Of a stretch of DNA of 64,000 nucleotides, positions 25,079 to 35,510 are shown piece by piece. A program made the translations under genes and the position numbers. Where the stretch lies: NCBI GenBank assembly GCA_026709085.1, contig JAPOTR010000024.1, forward strand, positions 1 through 64,000, given 5' to 3'. This stretch comes from Cyanobacteria bacterium MAG CAR3_bin_5. Lineage in GTDB: Bacteria; Cyanobacteriota; Cyanobacteriia; PCC-6307; Cyanobiaceae. Below the pieces are notes generated by a model, which was not told the DNA's origin, made no database searches, and worked only from the letters and a program-made list of their open reading frames with translations. The first letter of the stretch is position 1, and every line of letters begins with the position of its first letter.

Positions 25079-26293
25079 TTAAGCAAATCTGAAATTTGTC
25101 ACAAAGGAAGCAATGTCAGAGACCAAACCGTCCAGTTCCGTGGGCAACGTGGTCACGTGGCAGCAGGCCCGGACGCAGTGGGGCTTCTCAAATCTTCGTA
25201 ACACCAAGCCCCGCTCCGCCAAGGCGCGGACCACCTGCAGAGGTCTGTGGCCCTGCACCCGGAAGCTCACCAGACCGGCGGGTGGGGGCTCCGGCAACAG
25301 GGTCTCCACCCCGTCCAGTTGTCGCAAGCCACGCCAAAGGCGGCCACTGCGGGCCTGAACGAGGGCAAGCCGCTGACGGGGATCACCCACCGCCGCCAGG
25401 CTACGGAGAGACTGGAGCAGTCCCGCCGTCAAGGGGTAGCAGCCGGTGGCAACTTCATAACGGCGGGCATCCTCGTGGAAGCGAAGGGGATGGTCCGGAT
25501 CCCCCGCCAGCCCCCGCCAGCCGATCAGGGTGGGGGCGCCCACGTCAAGCAACCGCCGGGAAACCACCACGGCCCCCAGGCCCTCCGGCCCACAGAACCA
25601 CTTGTGGCCCGTGAACGCATACAGATCTGCCGCCGCCACTGCGTCTTCCAAGGGCATGACCCCAGCGGACTGGGCCCCATCCACCAGCAGCCACGGCTGG
25701 TTGGCGTGCTCCCTGAGCCGTTGCCCCACGGCAGGGATGGGCATGGCGGCCCCCGTGTTCCACAGCAGATGGCTGAGCACCACCAGTCGTGTGCGGGGTT
25801 GCAGGGCCTTGTCCAGGCGCTCCAGCACCTGGTCTTCCCTGACACAATCCTGTACGGAAAGCGTCCCCACGTTGAGGTGTTCCCGGCGGGCGATTTCACG
25901 GCAGGCGGCAACAACGCCGGGGTGTTCCCCATCGCTGATGAGCACCTGATCACCGGCCCGCCAAGGCAGCCCCCACAGGGGAAGCACACAGCCGGAGGTG
26001 ACGTTTTCCGTAAATGCCAGGCGCTGGGGCGGAACACCGCACAGGTCCGCCAATGCCTGGCGCAGGGAGGCGATCAACCCCTTCACATAGCCGGAAACCG
26101 GCTCCGCAAAAGGCCCCAACTCCTGGATGCGGCGCCAGCTTGCCGCCATGGCTTCCAGAGACGCGGTGGGCAACGGTCCCTGGCCACCGTAGTTGAAGTA
26201 GATCTTGTTGGCCAGGGCAGGCATGTCCTGCCGTAACGCAATGACGGCCGCCTCCCGGGAGAGGGGGGCATCAGATCCACTGGCCAATGACAA
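25079..26293 (-). CDS. class V aminotransferase (cysteine desulfurase / C-S lyase type)
   Basis: A PLP enzyme of 404 residues. Family marks are IYFNYGGQGPLPTAS, FTENVTSGCVLPLWGLPW, DGEHPGVVA, VLSHLLWNTGA, VDGAQSAGV with the PLP Asp, and FTGHKWFCGPEGLG with the Schiff-base Lys. It resembles the cyanobacterial cyst(e)ine C-S lyase (C-DES) more than IscS/SufS, since no active-site Cys loop is evident. Likely roles are sulfur mobilisation from cystine or a related lyase reaction. Its start overlaps the end of a small membrane ORF by 23 bases. Confidence 0.85.
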   Translation of the reverse strand: MSLASGSDAPLSREAAVIALRQDMPALANKIYFNYGGQGPLPTASLEAMAASWRRIQELGPFAEPVSGYVKGLIASLRQALADLCGVPPQRLAFTENVTSGCVLPLWGLPWRAGDQVLISDGEHPGVVAACREIARREHLNVGTLSVQDCVREDQVLERLDKALQPRTRLVVLSHLLWNTGAAMPIPAVGQRLREHANQPWLLVDGAQSAGVMPLEDAVAAADLYAFTGHKWFCGPEGLGAVVVSRRLLDVGAPTLIGWRGLAGDPDHPLRFHEDARRYEVATGCYPLTAGLLQSLRSLAAVGDPRQRLALVQARSGRLWRGLRQLDGVETLLPEPPPAGLVSFRVQGHRPLQVVRALAERGLVLRRFEKPHCVRACCHVTTLPTELDGLVSDIASFVTNFRFA

Positions 26294-26450
26294 CCGCGCT
26301 GACAGCGGAGAAGATGGTAATCCCCAACGCGATCAGAGGATTCTGTCCATGGGAGACTGAATAGGAGGTGACCACGCCGGCGGCCAGAGCGGCAACGGCC
26401 AATTGAGACGCGATGGCCTGTCCATCGAACCCTGGTTTCCCTGATTTCAC
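26271..26450 (-). CDS. small membrane protein, GTG start
   Basis: A 59-residue frame from GTG 26450 reads VKSGKPGFDGQAIASQLAVA, then a hydrophobic stretch AALAAGVVTSYSVSHGQNPL and IALGITIFSAVSAVVIGQWI before the stop. Two membrane segments are predicted. The frame does not depend on another gene and the composition is protein-like. It probably shares a transcript with the downstream aminotransferase. Function unknown. Confidence 0.6.
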   Translation of the reverse strand: MKSGKPGFDGQAIASQLAVAALAAGVVTSYSVSHGQNPLIALGITIFSAVSAVVIGQWI

Positions 26451-26566
26451 GGAGGGGCAAGCAAAAGTAGCGAGACGCTACATAGACCCACAACCCCGTG
26501 GACTTGAACGACCCGGGATTGATTACGCAACTTCAGATCTCTTGATCTTTCTTATATTTATCAGGA

Positions 26567-27391
26567 TCAGGACCCATGAGTAGGGGGTTGGAAGAGGCGC
26601 CCTGCTGCGGCCGCCAGACCCTCCATGTCATGGGGGCTGGCCTCCGCATCCACGCGGCCCAGCAGACTGTGGCAGGTTCGGCTGGTTTCCGGACCAATGG
26701 ATACCACCTTTGCCCCCGCAAGACGGGACCGCCAGTGCTCCCCCAGGTGGGCCGTCAGCAGGGTGACGGTGTTGCGCACGATTTTGCTGCTGGTGAAGGT
26801 GATCACGTCCACGTGGTCCTGGGCCAGGGCCGTCGCTGCTGCAGCCGGGATGGTGGCGGGACAGCGGGATTCGTAGGCCGGCGCCTCCACCACCACGGCC
26901 CCCTGGCGGCGGAATTGCTGCGCCAGGAGGGGGCGGCCCCCGCTCTGCACCCGGGGCAGCAGCAACCGGCGGCCCTGGACGGGTTCCGGGAAACAGGCCA
27001 GCAGGCTATCGGCCACAAAGTCCTGGGGAACAAAAGGCATGGGCCAGCCCTGGCGTTGGATGAACCGGGCTGTTTTGCGGCCCACCGCCGCCAACCGGGG
27101 CCGGCCCGCCCCATCACCCAGGTGAAGATCCATGTGGTCAAGCCGTTGGCGCACCGCCGCCACTCCGTTGGCGCTGGAGAAAATCAACCAGTGGAAGCCC
27201 TCCAGGGACTGCAACGCGGCATCCAATGGCCCCCAGTCGTCAGGAGGGCCGATCACCAGGGCCGGCAGCTCGATCACCTGAGCCCCTGCTGCGCTAAACA
27301 GGGTGCGGGCCGCTGAAGACGCATCAGCCGCCCGGGTCAACAGCACCCGGCGCCCCGACAGGGGCTGGGGAGAGGGGGCGTCAGGCGTCAT
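26567..27391 (-). CDS. hemD: uroporphyrinogen-III synthase
   Basis: Closes hydroxymethylbilane to uroporphyrinogen III, the precursor of heme, chlorophyll and cobalamin. The 274-residue protein has [63 protein letters not shown] and the C-terminal [18 protein letters not shown], which together match the two-domain HemD fold. It overlaps purE by 11 bases. Confidence 0.9.
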   Translation of the reverse strand: MTPDAPSPQPLSGRRVLLTRAADASSAARTLFSAAGAQVIELPALVIGPPDDWGPLDAALQSLEGFHWLIFSSANGVAAVRQRLDHMDLHLGDGAGRPRLAAVGRKTARFIQRQGWPMPFVPQDFVADSLLACFPEPVQGRRLLLPRVQSGGRPLLAQQFRRQGAVVVEAPAYESRCPATIPAAAATALAQDHVDVITFTSSKIVRNTVTLLTAHLGEHWRSRLAGAKVVSIGPETSRTCHSLLGRVDAEASPHDMEGLAAAAGRLFQPPTHGS

Positions 27392-27962
27392 GGGAACCGC
27401 CTGGGGTCAGGGTGGCTGCCGGATCCGGGCGGTTGTTCCGCCGCCGCTGGCGGAGCCGTGCATCCTTCTCCCGCACCATGACCCCCAGGCCGTCCCGGTA
27501 TTGACGCAGTTGACTGGTCAATCGGGGGTCCGACGTGGCCAGGATCTGCAAAGCCAGCAATCCGGCATTGGTCCCGTTGCCGATGGCCACGGTGGCCACG
27601 GGCACGCCAGCGGGCATCTGGGCGATGGAGTAGAGGGAGTCCACCCCCGCCAGGGCCTTGCTCTGCACCGGCACCCCGATCACCGGCAGCACCGTCAGGG
27701 AGGCCACCATCCCCGGCAGATGAGCCGCCCCGCCGGCCCCGGCGATGATCACCTTCAAACCCCGCTCGGCGGCAGTGCGGCCATAGTCCACCATTTCCAG
27801 GGGCGTGCGATGGGCCGAGAGGATCCGCACCTCGCAGCCCACCCCGAAACGCCGGACCATGGCCGCCGCCGGCTCCATGGTGGGCAGATCCGAATCACTG
27901 CCCATCACGATGCCCACAGGAGGGGCGCTACCTGGGGTTGGGAAGGGTCCGTGTTCATCCAT
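27381..27962 (-). CDS. purE: 5-(carboxyamino)imidazole ribonucleotide mutase
   Basis: Converts N5-CAIR to CAIR in purine synthesis. The signature [72 protein letters not shown] and [20 protein letters not shown] make class I PurE clear. The 193-residue length includes a basic C-terminal tail. Coupled to hemD by overlap. Confidence 0.95.
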   Translation of the reverse strand: MDEHGPFPTPGSAPPVGIVMGSDSDLPTMEPAAAMVRRFGVGCEVRILSAHRTPLEMVDYGRTAAERGLKVIIAGAGGAAHLPGMVASLTVLPVIGVPVQSKALAGVDSLYSIAQMPAGVPVATVAIGNGTNAGLLALQILATSDPRLTSQLRQYRDGLGVMVREKDARLRQRRRNNRPDPAATLTPGGSHDA

Positions 27963-27968
27963 GGGGGC

Positions 27969-28296
27969 CTACGGGTTGGGGCTCTTGGTGCAGGCTACCG
28001 ACCTGACCTCAACGATGCTGATGCCGTCGTAGTTGTCATCGGCGGCGGTGGCAGTGTGGCTGAGGGTGGCGCTGCGGTGGCTGATCGGACACGCTCTGGC
28101 TGATGCTCTGCTCCACGTTGTCGTCCACACCGGTGACGGTCACCGGCTGGGCCGTGGACCCGTTCCCCGTCATGAAGGTATGGTGCTGTCGCCGGGGTCG
28201 GTCCATGACAAGGTGACCTACTCGGCGCCCGCTGTGGCCGTGCGTGGGCTTGGCTGGGGCGCTCACCTGCGCCTCAACCTTGAAAACCGGGGACAT
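27969..28296 (-). pseudogene. Calx-beta-like surface repeat, remnant
   Basis: The minus strand reads PVTVTGVDDNVEQSISQ in one frame and then ATLSHTATAADDNYDGISI in another, the TVTGVDDN and HTATAADDNYDGI blocks being typical of tandem Calx-beta/cadherin-like adhesin repeats. A single frameshift (about 28060) separates the halves and no start or membrane anchor is present. It is a leftover of a large secreted protein gene, lying beside and opposite to the barrel remnant that follows. Confidence 0.5.
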
Positions 28297-28342
28297 GGCC
28301 AGGAGGTAGTGCTTGGCCCCAGATCTTGCAATGCGCCCCTTA

Positions 28343-29045
28343 TATGTTTTCCGCCGGAATAGAAAAACTCAAGTTGGCCCGAATGATTATGGCCTGCTCA
28401 TTGATGGGGGCGATGCGGGGGTGAGCCTCGCCACCACCACCGATCTATTGACAATGACCACCACCCAGGACGTGGAGGGGCTGGCAGGTTCCGAGGGCAG
28501 CGCTTCCCGCCGCCGGTTGGGGCTGGAGGCCGTCCGCCCCTTCCCCGTCCCCAATGACCCATCCCTCCTCCCCTCTCTGGAAGCGGGTATCCGCCATCGC
28601 CCGGCATCACCCCCGCCACGGCATCAGCGCCGAACTCAGGGGCTGCTACCCACGTGGCGGAAGCCTTCCGCCAACAGGGCATGGCCCTCTTCTTCGCCTG
28701 GCGCCCTGCCCAACCAACCGGAGATCCTCCCTCTCCCTACACCATGCCGTGGGCAGCGCCGCAGCAGGGAGTATCGATGACCTGCTGCCCTGCCGTCATG
28801 GAAGGGTGGACGGACACGGCAGCAATGGGCGCCGCTTTAAAGCCCAACCGGCCTATGGCTCCCCACCGCCAATGACCAACTCACCATGACGCCAGCAGTG
28901 GCACTGGCGCTCTCCCCCACTACCAACACCACCATCCTCCTCTGGTCCCTGGCGCCTTACTCCCCCCAGCAGGGTCACATCCAACCGTGGCAGTCTCTCT
29001 GGAAGGAGAGCGAGAGGAACACTCCTCCCCCACACTCCATTCCCT
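28343..29045 (+). pseudogene. autotransporter-like beta-barrel remnant
   Basis: Translation in shifting plus-strand frames follows the barrel at 49551-50634: LLIDGGDAGVSLATTTDLLT, DVEGLAGSEGSASRRRLGLE, PSLLPSLEAGIRH, then after a frameshift VAEAFRQQGMALFFAWRPAQ, and finally VALALSPTTNTTILLWSLAPYS. At least two frameshifts and internal deletions are evident. It is a dead copy of the same surface-protein family found at 49.5-50.9 kb. Confidence 0.65.
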
Positions 29046-29144
29046 CAATCTACGTTGGATGCAGCCGGCAGGCACATCAGCGTTGCGACAGCCCTGCCGA
29101 AGGGCGCAGCAAGATGGGGGCCACCACGGATATGGATCCTGAAG

Positions 29145-30299
29145 CTAGCCGGAAGGTGTGCGGGTAGCCGTTGCCGATAGGCCTTGAGCATCACCCGTTG
29201 CAGATTGCCCTGGCAGGTGGGCGGCGGCCCCCAGAGATTTGGCGGTGTCGGCGGCGATGGGGCGTAGGGAATTGGCCATGACTGCCGAGCCTTCGCTGAG
29301 CTTCTTGCGTACAAGGTTGTCAATGGTCTGCCGGAGCGCCTCGTCCTGCTCCAGACAGCGGACGGTGTTGTCACGCCCCTGACCCAGATTGTCCCCTCCA
29401 TAGCTGTACCAGCCTCCTTTCCGCACCATCACACCTGTCTCCTCAGCCAGATCCAGCAGGCAGCCCACGGCATTGATGCCGCGGCCGAATTCAATATCGA
29501 ATTCCGCAATCCGAAAAGGTGGAGCCACCTTGTTCTTGGCTACTTTCACCTTGGCGCGGATGCCGTATTCCTTGCCGGAGCGTTTCAGGGTCTGGATGCG
29601 GCGAATGTCCAGGCGCACCGAGGCATAGAACTTGAGGGCGTTTCCCCCGGTTGTGGTCTCGGGGTTACCGTAGACCACGCCGATTTTCAGGCGCAGTTGG
29701 TTCAGGAAAATGACCGTACAGCCGGACTTGCCAATGTTTCCCGTAATCTTGCGCATGGCCTGGCTCATGAGCCGTGCCTGACTGCCCACCGACACGTCCC
29801 CCATCTCCCCCTCGATCTCTGATCGGGGCGTGAGGGCCGCCACGGAATCCACCACGATCAACGCCACGGCGCCGGAACGCACCAGTTGATCCACGATCTC
29901 CAGAGCCATTTCCCCTGTATCCGGCTGGGAAATCAGCAGGTTTTCCACGTCTACCCCCAGAGCGGCGGCATAGCCGGGATCCAGGGCGTGTTCCGCATCC
30001 ACAAAGGCGGCCACCCCCCCTGTTTTCTGGACCTGGGCAATGGCGTGGAGGGTCAGGGTGGTTTTACCGGAACTCTCCGGACCATAGATTTCCACCACGC
30101 GACCTTTGGGATAGCCCCCCCCCAAAGCCAGATCCAGAGGCAGGGCGCCGGTGGAGAAAGTCTCCACCCGCATCCGGGAGGCATCCCCCAGGCGCATGAT
30201 GGATCCTTTGCCAAAGCTGCGCTCAATCTGGTTCAACACCAGCCCAAGGGCCTTATCGCGGGACTGGGCATCAGCGGAGGAGTTGGAGTGAACGGCCAT
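29145..30299 (-). CDS. recA: recombinase A
   Basis: Forms filaments on single-stranded DNA, drives strand exchange and stimulates LexA-type self-cleavage. The 384-residue protein has [16 protein letters not shown], Walker A GPESSGKT (73-80), Walker [25 protein letters not shown], loop L2 [38 protein letters not shown] and a variable C-terminal tail. ATG at 30299; the frame upstream to 30380 adds hydrophobic sequence unlike RecA. Confidence 0.95.
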   Translation of the reverse strand: MAVHSNSSADAQSRDKALGLVLNQIERSFGKGSIMRLGDASRMRVETFSTGALPLDLALGGGYPKGRVVEIYGPESSGKTTLTLHAIAQVQKTGGVAAFVDAEHALDPGYAAALGVDVENLLISQPDTGEMALEIVDQLVRSGAVALIVVDSVAALTPRSEIEGEMGDVSVGSQARLMSQAMRKITGNIGKSGCTVIFLNQLRLKIGVVYGNPETTTGGNALKFYASVRLDIRRIQTLKRSGKEYGIRAKVKVAKNKVAPPFRIAEFDIEFGRGINAVGCLLDLAEETGVMVRKGGWYSYGGDNLGQGRDNTVRCLEQDEALRQTIDNLVRKKLSEGSAVMANSLRPIAADTAKSLGAAAHLPGQSATGDAQGLSATATRTPSG

Positions 30300-30392
30300 G
30301 GTGAAAGAGATGGGTCTTGGGAGGATGTATTCCCACGTTTGCCAGGGTTGCCACACCTGGAGGAGGTACATTTGAACCATAACAGCCCGGCC

Positions 30393-31148
30393 TCAGGTGG
30401 GCCAGGCCGGGAATGGAGCACAGAAGGTGGCGTGATCCAGCCAACGGGCGGGCGGGCGAAGCTGCTGCCGGTCAGCATGACGCAAGTAGCCCCAGGCTGC
30501 CAGGTAACAACCGATCCCCCCGAGCCGGGGATCCGCCATCACCGTTTCAAGGGTGGGGAGTCGGTCCTCCACAAACCAGACGGGTTGCCCCCGCTCCAGC
30601 AGGCGCTGCAATACCCGGGTCTTGGGGCCGTCCTCCCGGCCGTGGATAGCGGTGGGCCGGAGACCGTCCTGCTTCACCAGGGCGGCGGCAAACTCTTTCC
30701 CCTTGGTGGTGACCACAACCCAATCCACCCCCTCCTCGGCGTCACAGCGGCGCAACCGCTCCGCCACGCCGGGATAGAGACGGTGCCGGGCCAGCCACCC
30801 CTGGGGATCCTGCAACAGGCAATCCCTGCGGTGGCCCTCCAAGGCGGTCTGGAGCGCCACCGAGGACTGCCCCAGCCGCCCCTGCCACTGCCGCAGTGCG
30901 CCCGGATAATCCTGGAGAAACGCTGCCTCGGCGGCGCCGTGGGCCAAGGCCCAGGCCACCACCACCATCTCCCAGCCCGTATGCACCCAGGGACGAATGC
31001 GCCGGAACGCCGGGGGGACCTCCCCATGGGAGCCCATCCGTGGGGCGCCAAACCCCTGGGCCACATGGAAGCTGCTCCTCCAGTACTCTTCCATGCCATC
31101 CACAAGGACCCCGTCAAGATCCAGGGCAAGAATGGCGGGGCGGTTCAT
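30393..31148 (-). CDS. HAD-family hydrolase
   Basis: A 251-residue haloacid-dehalogenase-like phosphatase: LALDLDGVLVDG is motif I with both catalytic Asp residues, VVVTTKGKEFAA carries the motif II Thr and the motif III region follows in PVWFVEDRLPTLETV. A long cap region (EVPPAFRRIRPWVHTGWEM and on) sits between motifs I and II. The substrate is unknown. It lies between recA and rnj on the same strand. Confidence 0.8.
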   Translation of the reverse strand: MNRPAILALDLDGVLVDGMEEYWRSSFHVAQGFGAPRMGSHGEVPPAFRRIRPWVHTGWEMVVVAWALAHGAAEAAFLQDYPGALRQWQGRLGQSSVALQTALEGHRRDCLLQDPQGWLARHRLYPGVAERLRRCDAEEGVDWVVVTTKGKEFAAALVKQDGLRPTAIHGREDGPKTRVLQRLLERGQPVWFVEDRLPTLETVMADPRLGGIGCYLAAWGYLRHADRQQLRPPARWLDHATFCAPFPAWPT

Positions 31149-31183
31149 CAGATGCGGGCTGGGGGTGCTGTGGCGGTAACCCG

Positions 31184-33214
31184 TCAGGCGGTGCTGGCGC
31201 GGCTGCGGCTGCGGCTGCGGCGCGTACGCACCGTCTCTGCTGCTGTTGGCTCCGCCCCGTTGGGATTGACCTCGGGCCCGGGGCTGACCAGAGCGGACGG
31301 TGAAGTGGATGAAGACGCCATGGCGCTGGCGCTGTCGGCGTCCAAGCGACGGCGATCCGTGAGGGCCGGGTTTCTGCTTTGACCATTGGCGCTACCGTTC
31401 CGTTGAAGTGGACGGACGCCGTTGGGAAGAGCCCCGCCACGACCGGGGCGCGCCAGGGAACCCTTCTCCTCGGTGGCGGGGGCTTTGTAGACGGCTGTGG
31501 ATCCCTTGGGGGCCGGTTGCGCCACCACGATGATCAAGGGCGCAACTTCCAACTCTCGCCGCACCCGCCGCTGCAGTCCCAACTCCACCTCCCGCTGCAG
31601 ACCGACCCAGTCCACGTCCTGAAGATCGTCCCCACCGCGGCAAAGTTGTTGCCAGCGGTTGTCCAGCACCCATTGCACCTCATGGTCGGCCCAGTTGGCA
31701 AAGTACCGGGGCGCAAGGGAAGTGGCCACGCCCCGCAGGGTTACCCGCGCCGGCGCCCCCATGTGGCCTGCGCTGCTGATGCTCACATGGGCAACCAGGA
31801 CGCCATCCTCCGCCAACTGCTGACGCTCCTTCAGCACCTGGGTGTTGACCACCCCCTTGCGGGAGCTGTCCAGAAGCTCGATGCCGGCCTTTACCGGCTC
31901 ACCGCGGCGGATGGATTCCGGCGTCAACTCCACCACGTCACCGTTCTCGATCACCAACATGCGCTCCGCCGGCATCCCCATGGACCGGGCTGTTTTGCAG
32001 TGCTGCACCAACATGCGATGTTCCCCGTGGACCGGGACAAAGAACCTGGGGCGGGTGAGGGCAAGCATCAATTTCTCGTCTTCCTGGGAGCCATGGCCGG
32101 ACACGTGGATGCCCTTGTCCTTGCCGTAGATCACCGTGGCTCCCTGCATCATGAGCTGGTCGATGACGTTGACCACGGCAATGGTGTTGCCGGGGATGGG
32201 GCTGGCGGAAAAGATGACCGTGTCCGTGGTCTTGAGCTGTACATGGGGATGTTCAGCCCGGGCAATTCGACTCAAGGCGGCCAGGTGTTCCCCCTGGCTG
32301 CCGGTCATGAGCAGCAGCAATTCCCGATCCGGCAGATCCCGCAACTGCTTCATGGTGAGGAAGATGTCGTCGGGACAACGGATGTAGCCCAACTCCCGAG
32401 CCTTGGCAATCACGTTGAGCATGGAGCGTCCCAGCAACCCGACGCGACGGCCATGCTTGAGGGCCAGTTCGAGGATCATGCTGACCCGGTGAACCGAACT
32501 GGCAAAGGTGGTCATCAGGACACGACCTTCCGCCTGGGCAATGTGGCGATCCAGGTTGGGGAACACGGCCCGCTCCGGTGGCGTAAAGCCGGGCAGCTCC
32601 GCATTGGTGGAGTCGCTCAGCAGACAGAGGACTCCTTTTTCCCCGTACTGGGCCAGTCGATGCAGATCAAACCGCTCCCCGTCCACGGGGGTATGGTCAA
32701 ACTTGAAGTCCCCCGTAAAAACAATGACGCCCACCGGCGTGGTAATTGCCAGGGAGAAACTGTCGGCAATGGAATGGGTATTGCGAATGAACTCCACGCT
32801 GAAGTGCTTCCCCACCTTCACCACGTCCCTGGGACGGACGGTCCTGGTTTTGGTGCGGTCGCTCACCCCCGCTTCCTTCATCTTGCCGTCCAGGAGAGAC
32901 AGAGCCAGGCGTGGACCGTAGATGATGGGAATGGTGAAATGTCTCAGGTGGTGCGCGATGCCGCCAATGTGATCTTCATGGCCGTGGGTGACAATCATGC
33001 CGCGGATGCGCTGTTCGTTTTCCCGCAGGTACGTGGTATCAGGCATGACCACGTTGACCCCGTGCATGTCTTCACTGGGGAAGGAGAGGCCGGCATCCAC
33101 CAGCATCAACTCGTTCCCGTACTCAAAGACACAGGTATTTTTTCCGATCTCGTGGAGGCCGCCAAGGGGGATGATGCGCAGAGGCTCAACCGAGCCGTTC
33201 GGGGTTTGGGTCAT
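31184..33214 (-). CDS. rnj: ribonuclease J
   Basis: A metallo-beta-lactamase/beta-CASP RNase with endo- and 5'-exonuclease activity, central to RNA turnover in cyanobacteria. The 676-residue protein has LRIIPLGGLHEIGKN, metal site THGHEDHIGG, VIFTGDFKFDHTPVDG, beta-CASP stretches TFASSVHRV and MTGSQGE, and VSGHGSQEDEKL with PVHGEHRML. The last 70 residues form an Arg/Ser-rich tail (RTRRSRSRSRASTA) that could contact RNA. dapA lies 20 bases upstream on the same strand. Confidence 0.95.
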   Translation of the reverse strand: MTQTPNGSVEPLRIIPLGGLHEIGKNTCVFEYGNELMLVDAGLSFPSEDMHGVNVVMPDTTYLRENEQRIRGMIVTHGHEDHIGGIAHHLRHFTIPIIYGPRLALSLLDGKMKEAGVSDRTKTRTVRPRDVVKVGKHFSVEFIRNTHSIADSFSLAITTPVGVIVFTGDFKFDHTPVDGERFDLHRLAQYGEKGVLCLLSDSTNAELPGFTPPERAVFPNLDRHIAQAEGRVLMTTFASSVHRVSMILELALKHGRRVGLLGRSMLNVIAKARELGYIRCPDDIFLTMKQLRDLPDRELLLLMTGSQGEHLAALSRIARAEHPHVQLKTTDTVIFSASPIPGNTIAVVNVIDQLMMQGATVIYGKDKGIHVSGHGSQEDEKLMLALTRPRFFVPVHGEHRMLVQHCKTARSMGMPAERMLVIENGDVVELTPESIRRGEPVKAGIELLDSSRKGVVNTQVLKERQQLAEDGVLVAHVSISSAGHMGAPARVTLRGVATSLAPRYFANWADHEVQWVLDNRWQQLCRGGDDLQDVDWVGLQREVELGLQRRVRRELEVAPLIIVVAQPAPKGSTAVYKAPATEEKGSLARPGRGGALPNGVRPLQRNGSANGQSRNPALTDRRRLDADSASAMASSSTSPSALVSPGPEVNPNGAEPTAAETVRTRRSRSRSRASTA

Positions 33215-33233
33215 GGGCGAAGCTATGGGGAAT

Positions 33234-34163
33234 TTAAAGAGTCTGTCCAGCCGGAGTCGAGGCGGCTTCCAGACTCTGCATCAGGTCATGCAGGTGGGCT
33301 TTGAGGCTCGCGTCTGCGGCAGGAAGGGGGAGCCGTGGGGCGCCAACGGACCATCCCCGTTGTTCCAACGCTGCTTTGACGGGTATGGGATTGGGCTGGA
33401 GGAACAATGCGCGCATCAGAGGCAGAAGCTGGTCATGGTGGGCGAGGGCTGCGGCTACTTCCCCTGAAAGGTAGCTCCGGATCATGGCTCGGAGGCGCAA
33501 CCCTTCCAGATGACTGACCACACTCACCACACCGACGGCGCCAAGGCTGAGCATGGGCAGGGTGAGGGTGTCGTCACCGCTATAGACCGCCAGGGAGTGT
33601 CCACAGGCAGCCCGCAAATTTGTGACTTCCTCCACCGTGCCGCTGGCGGCTTTGAAGGCCCGCACGTTGCTGCAACTGAGCAGACGGCTGACAGTCTCCG
33701 GACGAAGAGAGCAGCCGGTACGGCTGGGGATATTGTAGAGCATGAGGGGCAAATCCGGGACCGCATCGGCAATGGTGCGGAAATGGGCCTCCAAGCCGGC
33801 CTGGGGAGGCTTGTTGTAGTAAGGCACCACCAGGAGGGCTCCGTCCGCACCCAGAGCCGCTGCCCGACGGCTGGCGGCCACGGCCTCCTCCGTGCAGTTG
33901 CTCCCCGTCCCCGCCAGAACCATGGCTCGTGTACCCACGGTGGTCTTCACTTCCCGCAGTAGCTCGTCCTGCTCCTGCCAACTGAGGGTGGGTGATTCTC
34001 CTGTGGTGCCGCACACCAGCACCCCGTCACTGCCCGTAGTGACCAGATGGTCCGCCAGCCGGGCTGCAGTGGCCAGATCCAGGGCGCCTTCCCCGTCAAA
34101 GGGGGTCACCATGGCGGTAACGATGCGCCCGAAGACGGGGGGGACGGAAGAGGGGGTGTTCAT
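33234..34163 (-). CDS. dapA: 4-hydroxy-tetrahydrodipicolinate synthase
   Basis: Condenses pyruvate with aspartate semialdehyde on the lysine/diaminopimelate path. The 309-residue TIM barrel has [47 protein letters not shown] and [13 protein letters not shown] with the catalytic Tyr, and the Schiff-base Lys in VRAFKAASG. Its start overlaps the asd stop by four bases, so the two consecutive pathway steps are translationally coupled. Confidence 0.95.
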   Translation of the reverse strand: MNTPSSVPPVFGRIVTAMVTPFDGEGALDLATAARLADHLVTTGSDGVLVCGTTGESPTLSWQEQDELLREVKTTVGTRAMVLAGTGSNCTEEAVAASRRAAALGADGALLVVPYYNKPPQAGLEAHFRTIADAVPDLPLMLYNIPSRTGCSLRPETVSRLLSCSNVRAFKAASGTVEEVTNLRAACGHSLAVYSGDDTLTLPMLSLGAVGVVSVVSHLEGLRLRAMIRSYLSGEVAAALAHHDQLLPLMRALFLQPNPIPVKAALEQRGWSVGAPRLPLPAADASLKAHLHDLMQSLEAASTPAGQTL

Positions 34164-35233
34164 GATTCCAGCGCGGCAGCGCCTTGGTTGAGTTGCTTGG
34201 GAGACGGGTGCTTGAGCCAGCCGTGACGCACCACGGCTTCAGCAATCTGCACCGCGTTGAGGGCTGCTCCCTTGCGAATCTGATCCCCACAGAGCCAGAG
34301 CTCCAAGCCGTTGGGGTTGCTCAAATCCTGGCGGACGCGACCCACGGCCACGGCATCCTTCCCGGTCACGTCACTGGGCATGGGAAAGCGATTGCCGGCC
34401 CAGTCGTCAATCATCATCACGCCAGGGGCCTCCGCCAGAACCTGCCGGGCGGCATCCATCGGCACAGGAGCGTCGAATTCAATGTTGACCGCTTCCGCAT
34501 GGGCCCGCAGAACCGGCACCCTCACACAGGTGGCGCTGAGGCGCAGGTCCGGCTGCGCCAGGATCTTGCGGCTCTCCCGGAGCATTTTGAGTTCCTCCTC
34601 GCAGTACCCGTTCCCGGCGAGGGGGGAGTTGTGCAGGAAGAGGTTGAAAGCCAGGGAATGGGGCAGCACATGGCTGCGGGGTTGTCGCCCCTGGAGCACG
34701 TCCCGGCTGGTGGCCTCCAACTCCGCCATGGCCTGGGCGCCTGCGCCGCTGGCGGACTGGTAGGTGGAGACCACCACACGACGCAGGGAGGCCAGACGCC
34801 GCAACGGAGCCAGGGCCAGCAGCAGCAGAATGGTGGTGCAGTTGGGGTTGGCAATAATGCCCTGGTGACGGCGAGCCGTCACCAGGTTCACCTCCGGCAC
34901 CACCAGCGGCACCTGGGGATCCAGACGGAAAGCGCTGGAGTTGTCGATCAGCAGCGCTCCATGGGTGCCCGTGACCGGAGCCCACCGGCGGGAGACGGAT
35001 CCACCCGCGGAGGCCAGCACCAGATCAGCCCCGGCCAGCGCCTCCTCGGACACCGCCTCCACCGCCAAGCTCTCGCCCCGAAACGTGAACCGGGCGCCAG
35101 CCGAGCGGGGGGAAGCCAGGAGTCTCAGGCTGTCCAAGGGGAAATCCCGCTGCTCCAGTAGCGTGATCAGTTCACGGCCCACCGCCCCGGTGGCGCCCAG
35201 CACGGCAACAGTGGGAGAAGGGGTCAGGGGCAT
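34160..35233 (-). CDS. asd: aspartate-semialdehyde dehydrogenase
   Basis: Reduces aspartyl phosphate to aspartate semialdehyde, supplying DapA. The 357-residue protein starts with the NADP loop [21 protein letters not shown], has [22 protein letters not shown], the catalytic Cys in [38 protein letters not shown] and the later [17 protein letters not shown] with the catalytic His. It is directly coupled to dapA. Confidence 0.95.
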   Translation of the reverse strand: MPLTPSPTVAVLGATGAVGRELITLLEQRDFPLDSLRLLASPRSAGARFTFRGESLAVEAVSEEALAGADLVLASAGGSVSRRWAPVTGTHGALLIDNSSAFRLDPQVPLVVPEVNLVTARRHQGIIANPNCTTILLLLALAPLRRLASLRRVVVSTYQSASGAGAQAMAELEATSRDVLQGRQPRSHVLPHSLAFNLFLHNSPLAGNGYCEEELKMLRESRKILAQPDLRLSATCVRVPVLRAHAEAVNIEFDAPVPMDAARQVLAEAPGVMMIDDWAGNRFPMPSDVTGKDAVAVGRVRQDLSNPNGLELWLCGDQIRKGAALNAVQIAEAVVRHGWLKHPSPKQLNQGAAALES

Positions 35234-35510
35234 GACTTGCGGTGGTCATCAGGGGGCGGGGCGGGCTGAATCCAGCCGGAGAGATACGGTTGTGTTGAAG
35301 CCAGCCTAAGCCCCTGGCGGGCGCCGCCCATGGCGCGGTTGCCCGGGCTCAGGACTCATACCATGAAATTTTTAGGGTCGGGGTCTCCTGCAGGAGACCC
35401 ACGGGGCAACGGCATCCTCTTGGACCCGCCCTTTCTTCATGGACTAAGGTCATGGTTGAGTCCTGGTGCTAGGGCGTCTTGGCCTGGCCACCGGTAGGAT
35501 GGAGCATTGA
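35234..35510. other. divergent asd/pipX intergenic region with 20-bp palindrome
   Basis: The space between asd and pipX contains a perfect palindrome GGGTCTCCTGCAGGAGACCC at 35381-35400. It has no unpaired loop and no T-run, which argues against a plain terminator. A TAGGAT element at 35494 could be a -10 for pipX. No NtcA site (GTA-N8-TAC) stands out. Confidence 0.5.

Noticed and set aside
29886-31382. 498-codon plus-strand ORF
   Set aside because: Covers recA and the HAD hydrolase in antisense; Gly/Pro/His-rich with no domain.
31379-33304. 641-codon plus-strand ORF
   Set aside because: Antisense to rnj, which carries full RNase J motifs.
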